Shown piece after piece: positions 37,086 to 49,009 of a stretch of DNA of 64,000 nucleotides. Within the stretch, counting starts at the first letter, position 1; each line of letters begins with the position of its first letter. Source of the DNA: Pterois miles (taxonomy: Eukaryota > Chordata > Actinopteri > Perciformes > Scorpaenidae); assembly GCA_947000775.1 (NCBI GenBank), contig CAMQGK010000604.1:10470501-10534500 (forward strand), read 5' to 3'. The notes under the pieces are model-generated. The model ran no database searches, had not been told where the DNA came from, and saw nothing but the letters and a program-made list of their open reading frames with translations. Made by a program: the position numbers and the translations under genes.

Positions 37086-37218
37086 ATTCTGGCAACAATT
37101 GAATCGAAGGCAACTGGACTGAAGAGACAAATCTTAGAGACAAATCTAAGTCCAGTAGCCTTCGATTCAATTGTTGCCAGAATGAATATGACCTGCATGA
37201 ATGAGAACATTCACAGAC
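37086..37218 (+). mobile_element. Palindromic element, copy C, core deleted
   Basis: It has the same inverted arms (ATTCTGGCAACAATTGAATC at the left, its complement ending at 37183) and the same tail ending at 37218. The central loop with the hammerhead-like strands is missing, and a short duplicated GAGACAAATCT motif remains. The 168-aa open frame across here is a by-product. Confidence 0.65.
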
Positions 37219-38603
37219 TGAGTGGAGGGACACTCAGATGGTTGCAATCTGCAACTACACCACTAGATGCTACCAAATCCTACACACTGTAACTTTCAGC
37301 ACCACTGTGTACTTTACAGCCTCACATAGCCGCTATAGCTGTAGCTCTTTAGACTTGTTCTTTCATTGAAGTTGTTTTAGCAGCAAACAGGAAGAGCAGG
37401 AGCAACATCTTGTGTCCACACCCTTATGTTGGTAATATCCCCCACCCTCCACCTGGCTTTAAGAGAAGAGGAAGTTATTATAAAAAAAAAATGTTGCGTC
37501 CCCTCCTGGTAGAAACAGGATATGTGAGAAGTGCTCACATTACCAGGAAATCACACCTACTTTCCCACAGTATGGAGGGATGAGGTGATCCCTGATAAAG
37601 TCCAAACAGTGACTGCAGACTGCAGCGACTGAGGCACAGGCCAGTGTAAATATTTGTGTTTGTGTGTGAGGACAATAGCGAGCCGGGTGGGGTGGGGCAG
37701 GATGTGAAGTGTGTATTGTGAGTGGGCTTGGGTTAACAATGTGTGCACCTTCTACTCATCTTGAGGAAGCTCTCCAACTTCTCTGAATCCAAAAAAAGAT
37801 CCTGAAAGCATTGTGGCTCAAAGGTGAGTGTGTGTGGGTGTGAACGTGTCCAGCTGACCATATTTCCCCTGCAGACAGGACCAAAACGAAAAGAGGGTCT
37901 CAACAAGGCTAAGGTGAAGTCAGTCCCGCTCTGAGAGGGGAGCCAAAGAAGGGCTGGGCCTGGAATTAAAAATGGACTTGACAGAGAGCCAAGTTTCCAC
38001 ATTCTGTGGCTGAATGTGAATGGAGGGTGTTTTCTGTAAAATAGAGCAGATGTCAAGGCTGGGGAACAACTGTTTAGTTCCATCACCTGCAATAACAGCA
38101 GAGGATCACCTCCCATCGTGTTCACAACCAGATCTGCTGGGAGGTGCCATCTGAATGCCTCCACTGGCTGGGAAGTCCTTTATGTCTTCCTCTGTATCAT
38201 CCCAGTGGCAAAACAGAAAAAAGCACCGCAGGGTACATGAGGATCGGGAAAGCAAAATGAAAACAACAGTAACAGCAACATCAAAGGCCACTAAGGAGTT
38301 TAATTAATTATGAAATATTTCCATAATGTAAATGGAAAAATGCATTGATCCACATTTTCTGCCAACATTATTTTGTATCTAAAAAATATAACAACAACAA
38401 CAAAATAAAGCTGTAGTATCAGAGGACATTCTCCTTTATACACATGGAAAAAATCTAAAAAATATAAATATAAAAAGATATACAAGCAAATTTTATAAGA
38501 CATGACACCTATTTCTGACATGTATGAAAACCCTAAAAATGTGTACTGTTGTTCTTTTTTGTTTTTATTCTGATCTCTTTTTGTTGATTTCTAATATATG
38601 TAG

Positions 38604-38709
<106 letters not shown>

Positions 38710-38763
38710 CCAATCAGTACAACTGTAGTGATTTGAAAATAGTTATTTTGCATAAAATTCTCT

Positions 38764-39113
38764 TCCTTTTGTGCTAGAAGTCAATGCTAGGGACGGTGCT
38801 GATGTAGGAAGGTGATGGAGATATGTATTGCATCTGGTGTGTGACTTCTCAGCCAAGTTGAAGAAACATCAGCTGAATTATTAAACCACTGAGAAGGAGA
38901 CCCTCGCCATGGTTCTCGCCCTGCAGCACTTTGAGGTGTACGTCAGCTCCAGTTCACCTCCGCCGACAGTGTACACTGACCACAACCCTCTTATCTTTAT
39001 GGCCCAGATGTTCAACCATAACCAGCAGTGGATGCTTTGGGCTCAACTGGTGCAAGGGTTAAACTTTAAAATCAAGCATAAGACAACGTACTGACTGATG
39101 CACTGTCCCATGG
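38764..39113 (+). pseudogene. Ty3/gypsy retrotransposon RNase H remnant
   Basis: The frame from 38764 reads FVLEVNARDGA, then after a gap VCDFSAKLKKHQLNY, a TAA stop, and TTEKETLAMVLALQHFEVYV. Next come VYTDHNPLIFMAQM and NFKIKHKT. This is the order of motifs in the RNase H part of Ty3/gypsy pol: catalytic D in the first motif, TEKE, TDHNPL and the IKHK end. The in-frame stop, the lost bases upstream and the absence of reverse transcriptase and integrase show it is dead. Confidence 0.85.
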
Positions 39114-39198
39114 ATGAGATTAATTCATAGTACATGTATTATTGTGGATACTAATGGTGTTTGCGGTCATACCACGGTATGACAGTTATGGCGGGGGA

Positions 39199-39583
39199 TG
39201 TTACATGCAGTAGTTTTTTGTGTTGCTTTATCCCTCTCCTGTGTCTCTCAGGTGCTGCCCTTCTCCCCTGTGCAGCTGCACTGGATGAGTGGGCTCGGGT
39301 GCAGCTGATCAGCTATCAGGGAGGAGTTTAAAAGGGCAGGAAAAGTTTTTCAGACTGTGTTCTGTGGTTGCATCAGTGGTTATTGTGTGTGTCAATGTCG
39401 GATAAAACTTGTATTATTTCTGATTGTTTGATTGTGTTTTCAAAGTGGGTATTGCTTTATTTGTTAAGTAGTATAATTAACTTACACTTTCGGCTGGAAA
39501 GTAGTTTTAATTTGACATTTGTACATTTTCTTTTGTTGTTAATAAATTGTATAATTTTGTTGCCCTGGAACAGATGGCAACAC
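39199..39583 (+). mobile_element. Probable LTR of the gypsy remnant (3' end uncertain)
   Basis: TGTTACATGCAG begins right after a purine-rich GGCGGGGGA, the usual polypurine tract plus TG start of an LTR. Inside are a TTTAAAAGGGC TATA-like box and AATAAATTG. The end is masked by the SINE inserted at 39584. The distance from RNase H (85 bases) means integrase has been deleted. Confidence 0.5.
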
Positions 39584-39962
39584 CATCCATCCATCCATCC
39601 ATCGTCAACCGCTTGTCCCTTTAGGGGTCGCGGGGGGGCTGGAGCCGATCCCAGCTGGCTTAGGGCGAAGGCGGGGTACACCCTGGACTGGTCGCCAGTC
39701 CATCGCAGGGCACATAGAGACAGACAACATATAGACAGACAACCGTTCACGCTCACATCCACACCTACGGGCAATTTAGAGTCATCAATTAACCTAAACA
39801 GCATGTCTTTGGACTGTGGGAGGAAGCCGGAGTACCCGGAGAAAACCCACGCTAACACGGGGAGAACATGCAAACTCCACACAGAAGAGTCCCAAGCCGA
39901 AATCAAACCTGCAACCCTCTTGCTGTGAGGCGAGAGTGCTAACCACTGCACCACCATGCAGT
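39584..39962 (-). mobile_element. Family D SINE-like element with 13-bp target-site duplication
   Basis: On the minus strand: a head GCATGGTGGTGCAGTGGTTAG, CACAGCAAGAGGGTTGC, the body blocks CTCCCACAGTCCAAAG and CCAGGGTGTACCCCGCC, and a (GGAT)n tail at the left end. CAGATGGCAACAC occurs at 39571-39583 and again at 39963-39975, a clean 13-bp target duplication. Open frames of up to 199 aa across it are not genes. Confidence 0.85.
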
Positions 39963-40109
39963 CAGATGGCAACACATTTTCCAAAATTAAAAAATGGTGA
40001 CAGTCAATTTTCGAATGATGCCAAAAAAGTTCTCGTTCACCATGAAGATCAAACATTCACAACAAACATCTTGATGTCAGTAGTTCAAACACACAGGGCA
40101 CGTTCCTCT

Positions 40110-40392
40110 GTGTGTAAGCGTGGGTTTTCTCCGGGTACTCCGGCTTCCTCCCACAGTCCAAAGACATGCTGTTTAGGTTAATTGATGACTCTAAATTGCC
40201 CATAGGTGTGGATGTGAGTGTGAATGGTTGTCTGTCTCTATGTTGTCTGTCTCTATGTGCCCTGCGATGGACTGGCGACCGGTCCAGGGTGTACCCCGCC
40301 TTCGCCCTAAGCCAGCTGGGATCGGCTCCAGCCCCCCCCCCGCGACCCCTAACGGGAAAAGCGGTTGACGATGGATGGATGGATGGATGTTG
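40110..40392 (+). mobile_element. Family D SINE-like element, 5'-truncated
   Basis: It starts in the middle (GTGTAAGCGTGGGTTTTCTC) and runs to the GATGGATGGATGG tail. It lacks the tRNA-like head. It faces away from the copy at 39584-39962, forming an inverted pair about 150 bases apart. Confidence 0.8.
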
Positions 40393-41068
40393 TGAGCTCC
40401 TTTTTATGTTCAAATTAATGAACTCATTTTTAGATATTCCTCAAAATGCACCAACAGACGAATATTGTTATGAGCCTGAATGAGATGAAGTGAACTAATG
40501 TGTCTGGACGTTTGTTAGACCTAAAAGCAAAGCTGTTCAGGCATCACTCACAGCTTCTACTTGACATGATAGTATTGTCTTAATATTGCAATATGCTTTG
40601 TTAGTTCACGTGGTATTTTCTTATACCACTCATTTTGTATCACTGTAGTCTTCTACTATGCACGTCACAGCCTTTGCATCTGGCGGGGCTGGTGAAACCC
40701 CATGTAGCATCTTGCACTGGGTCTCTTTGTGTAGCAGTTCCTCATTTTTGCACAGTGGATCAATCAACATTTCTTTATTTGTTTCATTCTGAGGGCAGGC
40801 CTTTGTGCCTGGCAAGGCCGTCAATCCCACAGATAGCCCTCGCATCTGGCAGGGCTGTCGACACCCAGTGCATATAGCCTTTGAGTCTGGCAAGGAATCT
40901 ACAGCTCAGTCGGGGTTCAAATGAAAACAATATTCCTTCCCACAGGGAGTTAGCTCAAAGTCTGCTTAACGCTAGGTGTCCGATCAGGATGCCTCCTGAA
41001 CATGTTCCTCCAGAGGTTAAAAATACAGCAAAGGAATAGTTTGGCTGTTTAGACGTGGGGTTGTATGA

Positions 41069-41148
41069 GGTCCAGAGTCAGTGTATTACCTACTGTAGAT
41101 GAAGGTGCTGACTGTCATCTACTGTATGTAATACACTGACTATGGACT
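41069..41148. repeat. Short palindromic MITE remnant
   Basis: GTCAGTGTATTACCTACTGT (from 41077) pairs with 41115-41140 with two mismatches over 26 bases and a 12-base loop. Similarity continues a few bases outward. The flank GTGGGGTTGTATGAGGTCC is shared with 27250. Confidence 0.65.
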
Positions 41149-41389
41149 ATCCCTTTAATATGGCGAAAAAGGTATAGTAAGGTATTCATAATATTCAATA
41201 ATTCAAAGATTATTTGTCTTACTCACCACGTTTGTCTTACTTTACTCTAATCTTGCTCCACCGCCTGAGCTGCTGTGGACAACAAAGTAAGTATGAGCTA
41301 ATAGAAAAAGTGAGCTAGTAGAGAAAGTGACCTAGAATAGTCTGCGGTATAATAACTTGTAACATTGTTTTGGAAAGCGCTATAAATGC

Positions 41390-41835
41390 AGTATAATACA
41401 ATATGGTCCCAAGTGTGTGCATTTAAGGGTTATGGGTTATGGCTGTGCCTCCAGTTGTTTCCCTTGTGTTTCTCTGTTTGCAGGTGGTGCAGGCATGGCT
41501 CCCTCCTCTTTACCGTTCATTCACCTCACCTGTCTGCACAGCTGCCTTCCACCAACTCCTCATCTCCACAGTTTCTACACTGGTTCTCCAGCCACAGTGG
41601 TAGTTAGTTGTTCTTAGCCACTCTGTTTTGTGTACTGAGAGTTATTTCTTTGTGCACTTTGCTTTACCTGAACTTCCCATTTCCTTGTGTGTCCAGGATC
41701 TGTGCCTGCCTGCCTCACCTGCTTGCTACCAGAACAGTGAGCTATGGCACCAGGCCAACCATGCTCTGACCCTCATCAGCCTGCCCAGCTCTGATCTCTT
41801 CTCTAGTGGTGGTGAAGTCAGTGGGGAACCTTAGC
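41390..41835 (+). repeat. Probable dispersed repeat, class unknown
   Basis: C/T-rich segment with GTGGTGCAGGCATGGCTCCC, CATTCACCTCACCTGTCTGC and CTTCCCATTTCCTTGTGTGT. Its style fits fish retroelement untranslated sequence, but no coding domain is seen in the three small frames. Confidence 0.3.
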
Positions 41836-44800
41836 TGCTTGTCAAGGTCAGCTCTCATTGAACAGTCTGAGATGACTGATGTTCTGTTCAGGCACTTCTG
41901 CACCTATCGTCCAGCTGTTACAAACTGGACAAGCTGCGTATTTGGGGGATTTACCAATTGAGTTGACCATCTCTGTCTGTTATTGATCTCTGAGGGTTTA
42001 AACTTCATATATCAGTAAATATCATATAACTCATTGTCTGTTGCTTGTTCTCATCTGTGAAAGAAGCAAGAAAAGAAAATGTCAAAGGCAGTGTTGAAAC
42101 TAAATCAAATGCTGTTTCCTGTGAGCACACAGTAACAGCTATGGTTTACTCCACTGACTAAACTTAAGTAGTTCAAGGGGGCTTTTCTGTAGAAATTTGC
42201 ATGGAATTATGCATTTATATAGTGCTGTTCTGTTCTTCCGACCACTCAAAAAACTTCATGTCATACATTACACTATATGTCAGCAGTCACCCATTCACAC
42301 ACACACATTCATACACTGATGGCAGAGGCTAATATGCAAGGTGCCAACCTGCCCATCAGGATCTAATCTAAATACTCATTCACACACTGACGGTTCAGTC
42401 TTCAGGAGCAGTTAAACTGAGATTTCAGGTGGACATAGAGAAATGTTCCTTCTTCAGTAGATGAATAGGAAAATACCATCTAATGTCAAACTCTTAACAA
42501 TAAGTAAAACATAATGTGCAGGGGTCTTTTAGAGTACATACTGTATACTGTATGTGGAACACTTGCCTTAGTCATTACAGGTGCAATGTGTAAAATATGG
42601 GCAGAATTTTAGTTTAAAACATTCAAAAACGAACTAACATGAACAAAATGTTAAAAGGTTACAGTGCTGAAGTTATACCGTGTATGTATTGTGTTGCAGA
42701 GATATCTACAGAAATGATCATGCTAACCAGCTAACCCTGGCCTGTCATTATGCATAGAAGGTAACCTGCAAACTGTGAAATTCTCACACATGCGCACTTC
42801 CTGGGAGCCCTTTCAAATTTTTATTGTCTCGCCAACTTTGAAGCCAATCTGCAGTCGTACCAAGAAAATACCAGTATTAAATTTGTTGTTCTAAAAAGCA
42901 ACATATTGTTAGGAAAAACCTGTTTGTCAGCTGAAGTTAAGGTTGGCTAACTAAAGTTGATAATGTTACTCGCTACCAACGTCAATCTGATCAGTGTTTC
43001 CCACTAACAGGCTTCTAGTGACACATTGCACAGACAAGGTTCATTCCTGAGCCTGCTGTGATATTGTAAGCCATTGTTTTAATTATGTATTATTTCCCCC
43101 ATCAGCTATTAATCAGAAATATGACCCAGCAGCTATGTAGTAGCAGTAGTAGTAACCCCAGTAGCTAACAACAGTACATAAGAAAGGTAAGGTATAAAGT
43201 AAACAAAAGTACTACAAGTGACCATACTGCCCTGTACAGAGAACCACTGGAAGCATTCAAATTCCCTTTACTTAAGTAAAAGTACTAATGAAAAATAAAC
43301 AATGATAACAGGTAGTTTTGTTGCCTGCGAAGACTGAAGTTTATTTTGAAAAGTCTGTATGGATATAACAAGCAGAAAACACATGAAAACTTTTAGTAAG
43401 ATAATAAATACAGTATATCAGGGATGAGAACAGTTCAGAGAAAACAACAAACCTTTCAGTTCACTAGTCACGGTTCAGTTCATGTATGTATTATATTATT
43501 TTATTTTGGAGTGAATTACAATATGGGGGGAAACTATGGTGCATGGCGGAGGTCTGCGCTCTCTGAGTGCTTTTCTAGTTTATTATTATTATTTACACAG
43601 TAGCACTTGTTCCTTATGTTACAGTATCTATAGACAGTATATACTGTAAACAGTAATATATTATATTCTTATATATTATTACACACTAGTACAAACTCTG
43701 TGTGCTCATTTTCAAGTTGATTGTGATTTGCAGGCATGCGTATGTACAGTTTTATGAATCAGATTAATTTTATGTATGCGCCACTTTTGTCTTAACTGAG
43801 AATGCAGTATAGTTGTATGGGAACATAATTTTGTAGGAGACAAGGTTGGTCCTATCAGGTTACATTCTGTCATATGATCCAAACATCTAAGAGGACATAG
43901 CCTTTGTTGGGAGCCTGAAAGTTTCAGTTTGTTATCTTGGTTTTGTTGTCTCAGGTTAACCAATCCAGTTTGACTTGAATAAATAGATGAGATTTTGACA
44001 AAATTCATGTGATCTGTAAATGTAAAACCACCATCTGATTAGGTAACCATGGGCTTTGTGTAGGTGAGTTCATCTTCTGTCAGTGAGGCATATTGTTTAC
44101 GTAGACGTGTGGCAGGCTGTGTGTTTGTGTATGCTTTGTGTGCCTATTATTATGTGTGGATTTAGTCAGATTAAATCAGTGACTCCTAACATTTGAATTG
44201 TGCAGTGATGGCTACTTAAAGGTCATATTGATAATGCTGAGAAACAAGCAAGAATACACTAGATTTTAGAAATGATTCAACCAAAGCACTGAGCCCATTG
44301 TTTCCAAATCTTCTTCAATGAAAGTATCCAGCAAGAAAATCTAGCAAGAAAACTGCGACGTTGACGACACTGACAGTCCGTCCCTTCAGGCCTCCCTCCA
44401 AAGCCACTCCCCATAAATTATCATTATGAACATGAGAAATGAACAGATTTGCAATGAGCCATCAGGTAGACAGGCAGGTAGCCTGTCCAATCATGTCATT
44501 CGGGCTGAATGAAATGATTGGGCAGGTTTATTATTATTATTGTCAGAGCATGTGATTAATTGATTGCTGTTGGCATGTAACGAGAATCTCAACAAATATA
44601 TCAAAAAAATGTATTTAAGAACACTACCAACCCAACCTTTAAAGTCATCCCCCGGTGATGTCCTAATGCTACCTATGATTTAGACCATGCTGAGAAATAA
44701 ACATAACACAAAGAAATCAAACAATTTAGAGACTCTACTTTCGTTGTCTGATTAAAATATTCTGGGGACCACATGCATTGGGGGAACTTGTACTCATGAG

Positions 44801-44957
44801 ATCAGTATATGTAAAATCTTTGCTACGACCCTGCTGCCATTGTGTAATAGTGATTACAGGTCCAAATGTGAACTATAATGCATAAAATGAGTGAGCCTCC
44901 TTCAAAACAGAAGGAGCATAATCTCTGGCACTCACTGATAAAATGTGTTCTTTATCA
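41836..44957. other. Gene-free stretch
   Basis: AT-rich DNA. A CAAAAGTACTACAAGTGACC to AAAAGTACTAATGAAAAATA piece at 43200-43310 resembles the hAT-like MITE seen at 48.5 kb. No exon is recognised. Confidence 0.4.
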
Positions 44958-45034
44958 TATTGGGCAAACAAACAAATGTTCCTTCAGTTTGACGAAGGCT
45001 TATTGCTGAAACACGTCTGTTTGTTTGCCCAATA
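44958..45034 (+). repeat. 17-bp inverted repeat hairpin with second hammerhead-like loop
   Basis: TATTGGGCAAACAAACA (44958-44974) is exactly complementary to 45018-45034. The loop contains TTGACGA (44989-44995), a short GGC/GCT stem, GAAAC and CGTC. This resembles the strand order of copy A but has T instead of C at the first core position. It is probably the remnant of a mobile element. Confidence 0.45.
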
Positions 45035-45844
45035 CAATAAAGAAGACACTTCATCCGTGAGTGCTGGAGATTTTGCTCCTTTTGTTCTTGCTGCTGCCTG
45101 GCACCTGATGCTTTTCAAGATCTGGAGACGTGCTCGCTGTTATTTTCTATTTCACCTACTTCTAAACAACAAGTCACTGAGGATCAGGAAAATGCTGTGA
45201 CTAAATTTGGTCTGAAAATACAGATTTTTCAGATCCAGAAGATTGAAGGATGATAAGAAAACAATAGTGTCACGTGACTCTGTCTTTAGAAGTGTTTCTA
45301 ATGTTCCCTGTGTCAGGGCAATGGCATTTCATCAGCCAAACACATAAATAATGCACCCAGGATCAGTTTGCTCTTCTCAGGTTACTACAACACACCTGGA
45401 AACCTAATATGCCTGGTAAATGGGTAGGCATCCACTTTGTACAGTGCCAAACTTAAAATGAAAAAATAAAACCCATATTAAAATACTTGAACACTGGTAC
45501 AGTTAAACTGAGGGCCTAGGGTGGCTTTTTTCTGTTAAAAACTGCTCCCACCAACAAAGAGCTTGAGCTACAGTACAGCTGGCAGCCAGACCAGGTCAGC
45601 ATATGTGAAATAAGAATAGAGGCTCCAGCCTCCTCTTCTCCACAGAGACGAGTGTTGTCAGCGCTGCGGGGATGGGAGCTTCCCCGGGGAAAAGGATAGG
45701 CAAGTGTTTCCCTCCTGCAGCAGGAAATGGGCGAAACCTTGTCCTGAAATTATGACTCCAGCATTTTGTTGTGTGAAGGAAGCCAATCCTGATAGCACAG
45801 GCTATAGGTTTCCTGTTGTGGGCCAACTGCCCACTGTCCAGCCT

Positions 45845-46105
45845 TCGTCTGGGTCTCATTCACATGAAGGGAGGAAGGGAATTAACTCTAGATTCAGCTA
45901 TTATTACATCTTTTAGAAGGGCTATTCAAGTACTCATACTGGGATGTTGATTTACCTAAAAAAAAATAAAAATCTGCTAACTTACGTACGTCTCTTTCCA
46001 AATGTGAGTCTATGAGAAAAGTCTTTTTGGGCCCATCACATGATGGACATGCAAGTTGTAACTCCACCGTTTGGCTACTATGTCTAAACTCTTCCTGGGG
46101 TACAG
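45845..46105 (+). repeat. Dispersed repeat family A, copy 4
   Basis: A diverged copy with GAGGAAGGGAATTAACTCTAG, GGGCTATTCAAGTACTC, a short A-run, and AAATCTGCTAACTTACGTACG. It ends in CTCTTCCTGGGG. Confidence 0.55.
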
Positions 46106-48460
46106 TATGTACATTATCAGAATGCTATAGCTAATGGGCTTCAACGTTATTTGATATTAGTATTATTAGTAGTATTAGTATTAGTATCCTCAAACCTTGA
46201 GACCTGAGACCTTTTTCGTGGTAGAGGGAATAGAGCTTTCTGAGTTGGCGCCGCCGTTTACGGAGGGCACTATGGAGCTATGGTAATGCTAATGATATCG
46301 ATCATTATGAATTTGTAGGACCTTAATAGCTTGCCATCCGTTACGGTCACTGATGTGTCTTGGTGTTAGTGAACACCTGTCTACAATTCAAAAAATGTAA
46401 ATGTTTGGAGGCCCATATTCAATTTACTATTGAATATGGGCCTTGAATATAAATTACTATTCAATTTACTGGGTGTTGGACCTTCAGACCTGCTAGCCAA
46501 ATACCAGCTCCACAATCAAGCTAGCTAGCTATGCTAGCCGAATGCTAACAAAATGTTGGCTAATAAAGCATAATTAATCAGCTGGTACCTTACAAAATGA
46601 AACCCATTATGTTAGCATACTTTTGTGTTTGACTGCATACTACACATGCAAAATTTTGTGTTTTAATCTTATTCACTGTGTAGTGTTTCGTGTAGTTCTT
46701 TTTGACATTTAGAGTAAACAGCCACTCTTACCCTTACCCTCCAAAAATGGCCAACTTGCTGTCAATGACGTCCCATAGTGTCATCCAGGGATGACATATA
46801 TCTGTAGGCCAACCAGGAAGTTGCCATCGCCCTGGTTCCCTCGACAAAAAGCCATGGGATTTATGAAACTTCACTACACACTTTTTGATACTTACAGGTT
46901 TTGTTCAGATAATCTTCACATACAGTATGAGCACCACTTTTATGATTTTCGAAATGTAAATGCAGTCGACAGGAGTAAAAAGCTAGCATCGATGGATTTT
47001 ATGCCTTGGAACAAAACATACAAATCTCTTCAGCTTGTCTAACCACAGACCTTATTTCAGGCATCTAACTAAAAACCCATTCAAAAAACCCATTGACTTC
47101 CAGACGAGACAACTGGAAGTACTAAAATACCAACTCATTTTCACTCAGTTTTAGGACTCATTCCTGTAGCGCTCTATTCTCTACTCAGTTGTAGCTGTCA
47201 GCAGGAAAAACACTTCTGTATATCCTTGAAGGAATACTTCAATATTATTCACTTTCTTTATGTGAGATGACAAAACAATATCAGTCTTAGAATGATCATC
47301 TTAGGGTGTGATTAAGATAAGATAAGATGAACCTTTATTAATTAGCCTTACTGATGATTAGCCTCACTTAGCATAAAGGCTAGGCAGAGGAGAAACAGCT
47401 AGCCTGGTTCTATCCAGAGCTCAAAAATACACCTGTAAAGTTCACTGATTAACACCATATATCTTGTTTGTTTAATCAGTACACAGACTGAACAAACAGA
47501 ACTGTTAAGATGACAAGTTGTGGTTTTAGGGGGAGTTCCACACTGTGTATCTAAATACGTATATTTACCAGCTTTACCATCACAGTGAGGTTGTCACGTT
47601 CCTGTACAGAGACAAATCAAAACCTGTGTTCATTTTTCAGAAAAATCATTTCTGTCTGGGTACAAATTAAACCAGGAGATAGGTCTACGTGTTAATTGGT
47701 GAGCTGTACATTATCTGACAGGTGAGGGAGGATTTCTATCCACTGGGCACATGTTCAATTTGTGCACAGACAAGAAAACCAGGGAGGAAATGCTGAATAT
47801 ATGAAAAAAACACTTATATGCTGTATATACAGTACACAGTAAATCTCAATATACAGTATATATTGCAAAAACATTAGTTCAGTCTCCAACTGACTTGGAT
47901 TTGTCTGCTTGACAAAAAGACAGAATAACAGTGTGACAGAATAACTGTTTATGTGAGACTTCCAGTTTTGCCCTGTTCTGCAGGGAGGTCAAAGGTCAGG
48001 GACAGCTACAGAGTAACTGCCTGGATCTGGTCTGGATCCAGTGTGTTGCTCAATAACACCTCAGCTTGGACCATGTCTAGGTAAAGCATGGGCTCTCTAA
48101 AACACATAACCACCACGCAACAATTAATGATTATTTTATTATCTTAATAACTCCAATTTATTTATGTATTTTATATTTTTTTATTAATCCGTTGAAATTT
48201 AGCCTCCAAACATAGTAAAAAAAAACCTGAGTCCGAGGTGATGTTTTTAAATGTCTTGTTTTGTCCCATCAACAGTTAAATCCCAAAGATTTTTCATAAT
48301 AATAACCTATAAAACTGAAAAATATTAAGCATTTTTGTTTGACTGACTTCAGCAAATCGATTATCAAAACTGTTGTCAGTTTCTGTTTATCAATTAATTA
48401 ACCGCTCGTTTCAGCACTAGTGTCGATGCCAATAGCGCAAAAGTAACCATAGTGTAGTAT
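46106..48460. other. Gene-free stretch
   Basis: No exon, RNA gene or long repeat is recognised. There is a retroposon tail scrap at 47320-47345 (GATAAGATAAGATGAACC) and a TATTAGTAGTATTAGTATTAG run near 46157-46186. Confidence 0.4.
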
Positions 48461-48462
48461 AG

Positions 48463-48986
48463 AGTGGTAGAATGTAACTAAGTACATTTACTCAAGTACT
48501 GTACAATTTTAAAATACTTTTACTTTACATCAGTATTTCAATTTCACACTACAGTACTGTCTTCTTCTACTCAACTACATCTCTAAGGGAAAGATTGTAT
48601 TGTTTGCTGCACTACATGTATGTGACGGCTTTAGTTAGTAGTTACTTTACAAAAAGACTACAGTACTGTGCTACAGATTAAACTATCCAACAGTTCATTA
48701 AGTAGCTAAAATGTGCTCAACCTCCACCAGCTGTCACACTGAAATGCTGCTTATGTGCTAAAGCCTTAATAATGATATACGAATAATGCCGTATATATAA
48801 TTTAAACTCTCTGAAAGGGGCAATTCTGCCCAACAAGTAATTTCACCGTAATACTTTGGAGTATATTTTGGTGCTATTACTTTTGTACTGAAGCAAAATG
48901 TTGAAAGCAGGACTACTTGTAACAGAGTATTTCTACACTGTTGTATTCATACTTTTAAGTATGTGAATATACTTCTTCCACCATTG
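48463..48986 (+). mobile_element. hAT-like MITE
   Basis: It begins AGTGGTAGAATGTAACTAAG, then TACATTTACTCAAGTACTG, and ends with GTATATTC-like sequence and CTTCTTCCACCATTGG, an imperfect terminal inverted repeat (CAGTGGTGGAA type). The ACTCAAGTAC/AAAGTACTTTTACT style is typical of an abundant fish hAT-derived MITE. No transposase. Confidence 0.6.
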
Positions 48987-49009
48987 GTAGTGCAGCAGTT
49001 TATTTGAGT

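Larger units (their letters stand above)
30118..38600. other. Gene-free stretch with repeat fragments
   Basis: Apart from the separately listed repeats I see no exon. Minor items: fragments of family D (about 30893-30950; 36069-36175, minus), a CA run at 34376-34401, a CTACAGAGAC-like degenerate purine/A-rich tandem region at about 35640-35930, and a 143-aa minus frame (37733-38164) without recognisable similarity. Confidence 0.45.

Noticed and set aside
36704..37292. 168-aa and 90-aa frames
   Set aside because: They translate family A repeat and the palindromic element, not a gene.
37733..38164. 143-aa minus frame
   Set aside because: No recognisable domain, unsupported by splice context or similarity; probably chance.
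39368..40483. Open frames up to 199 aa
   Set aside because: They run through family D retroposons and the presumed LTR, and the same peptides recur wherever the repeat occurs.
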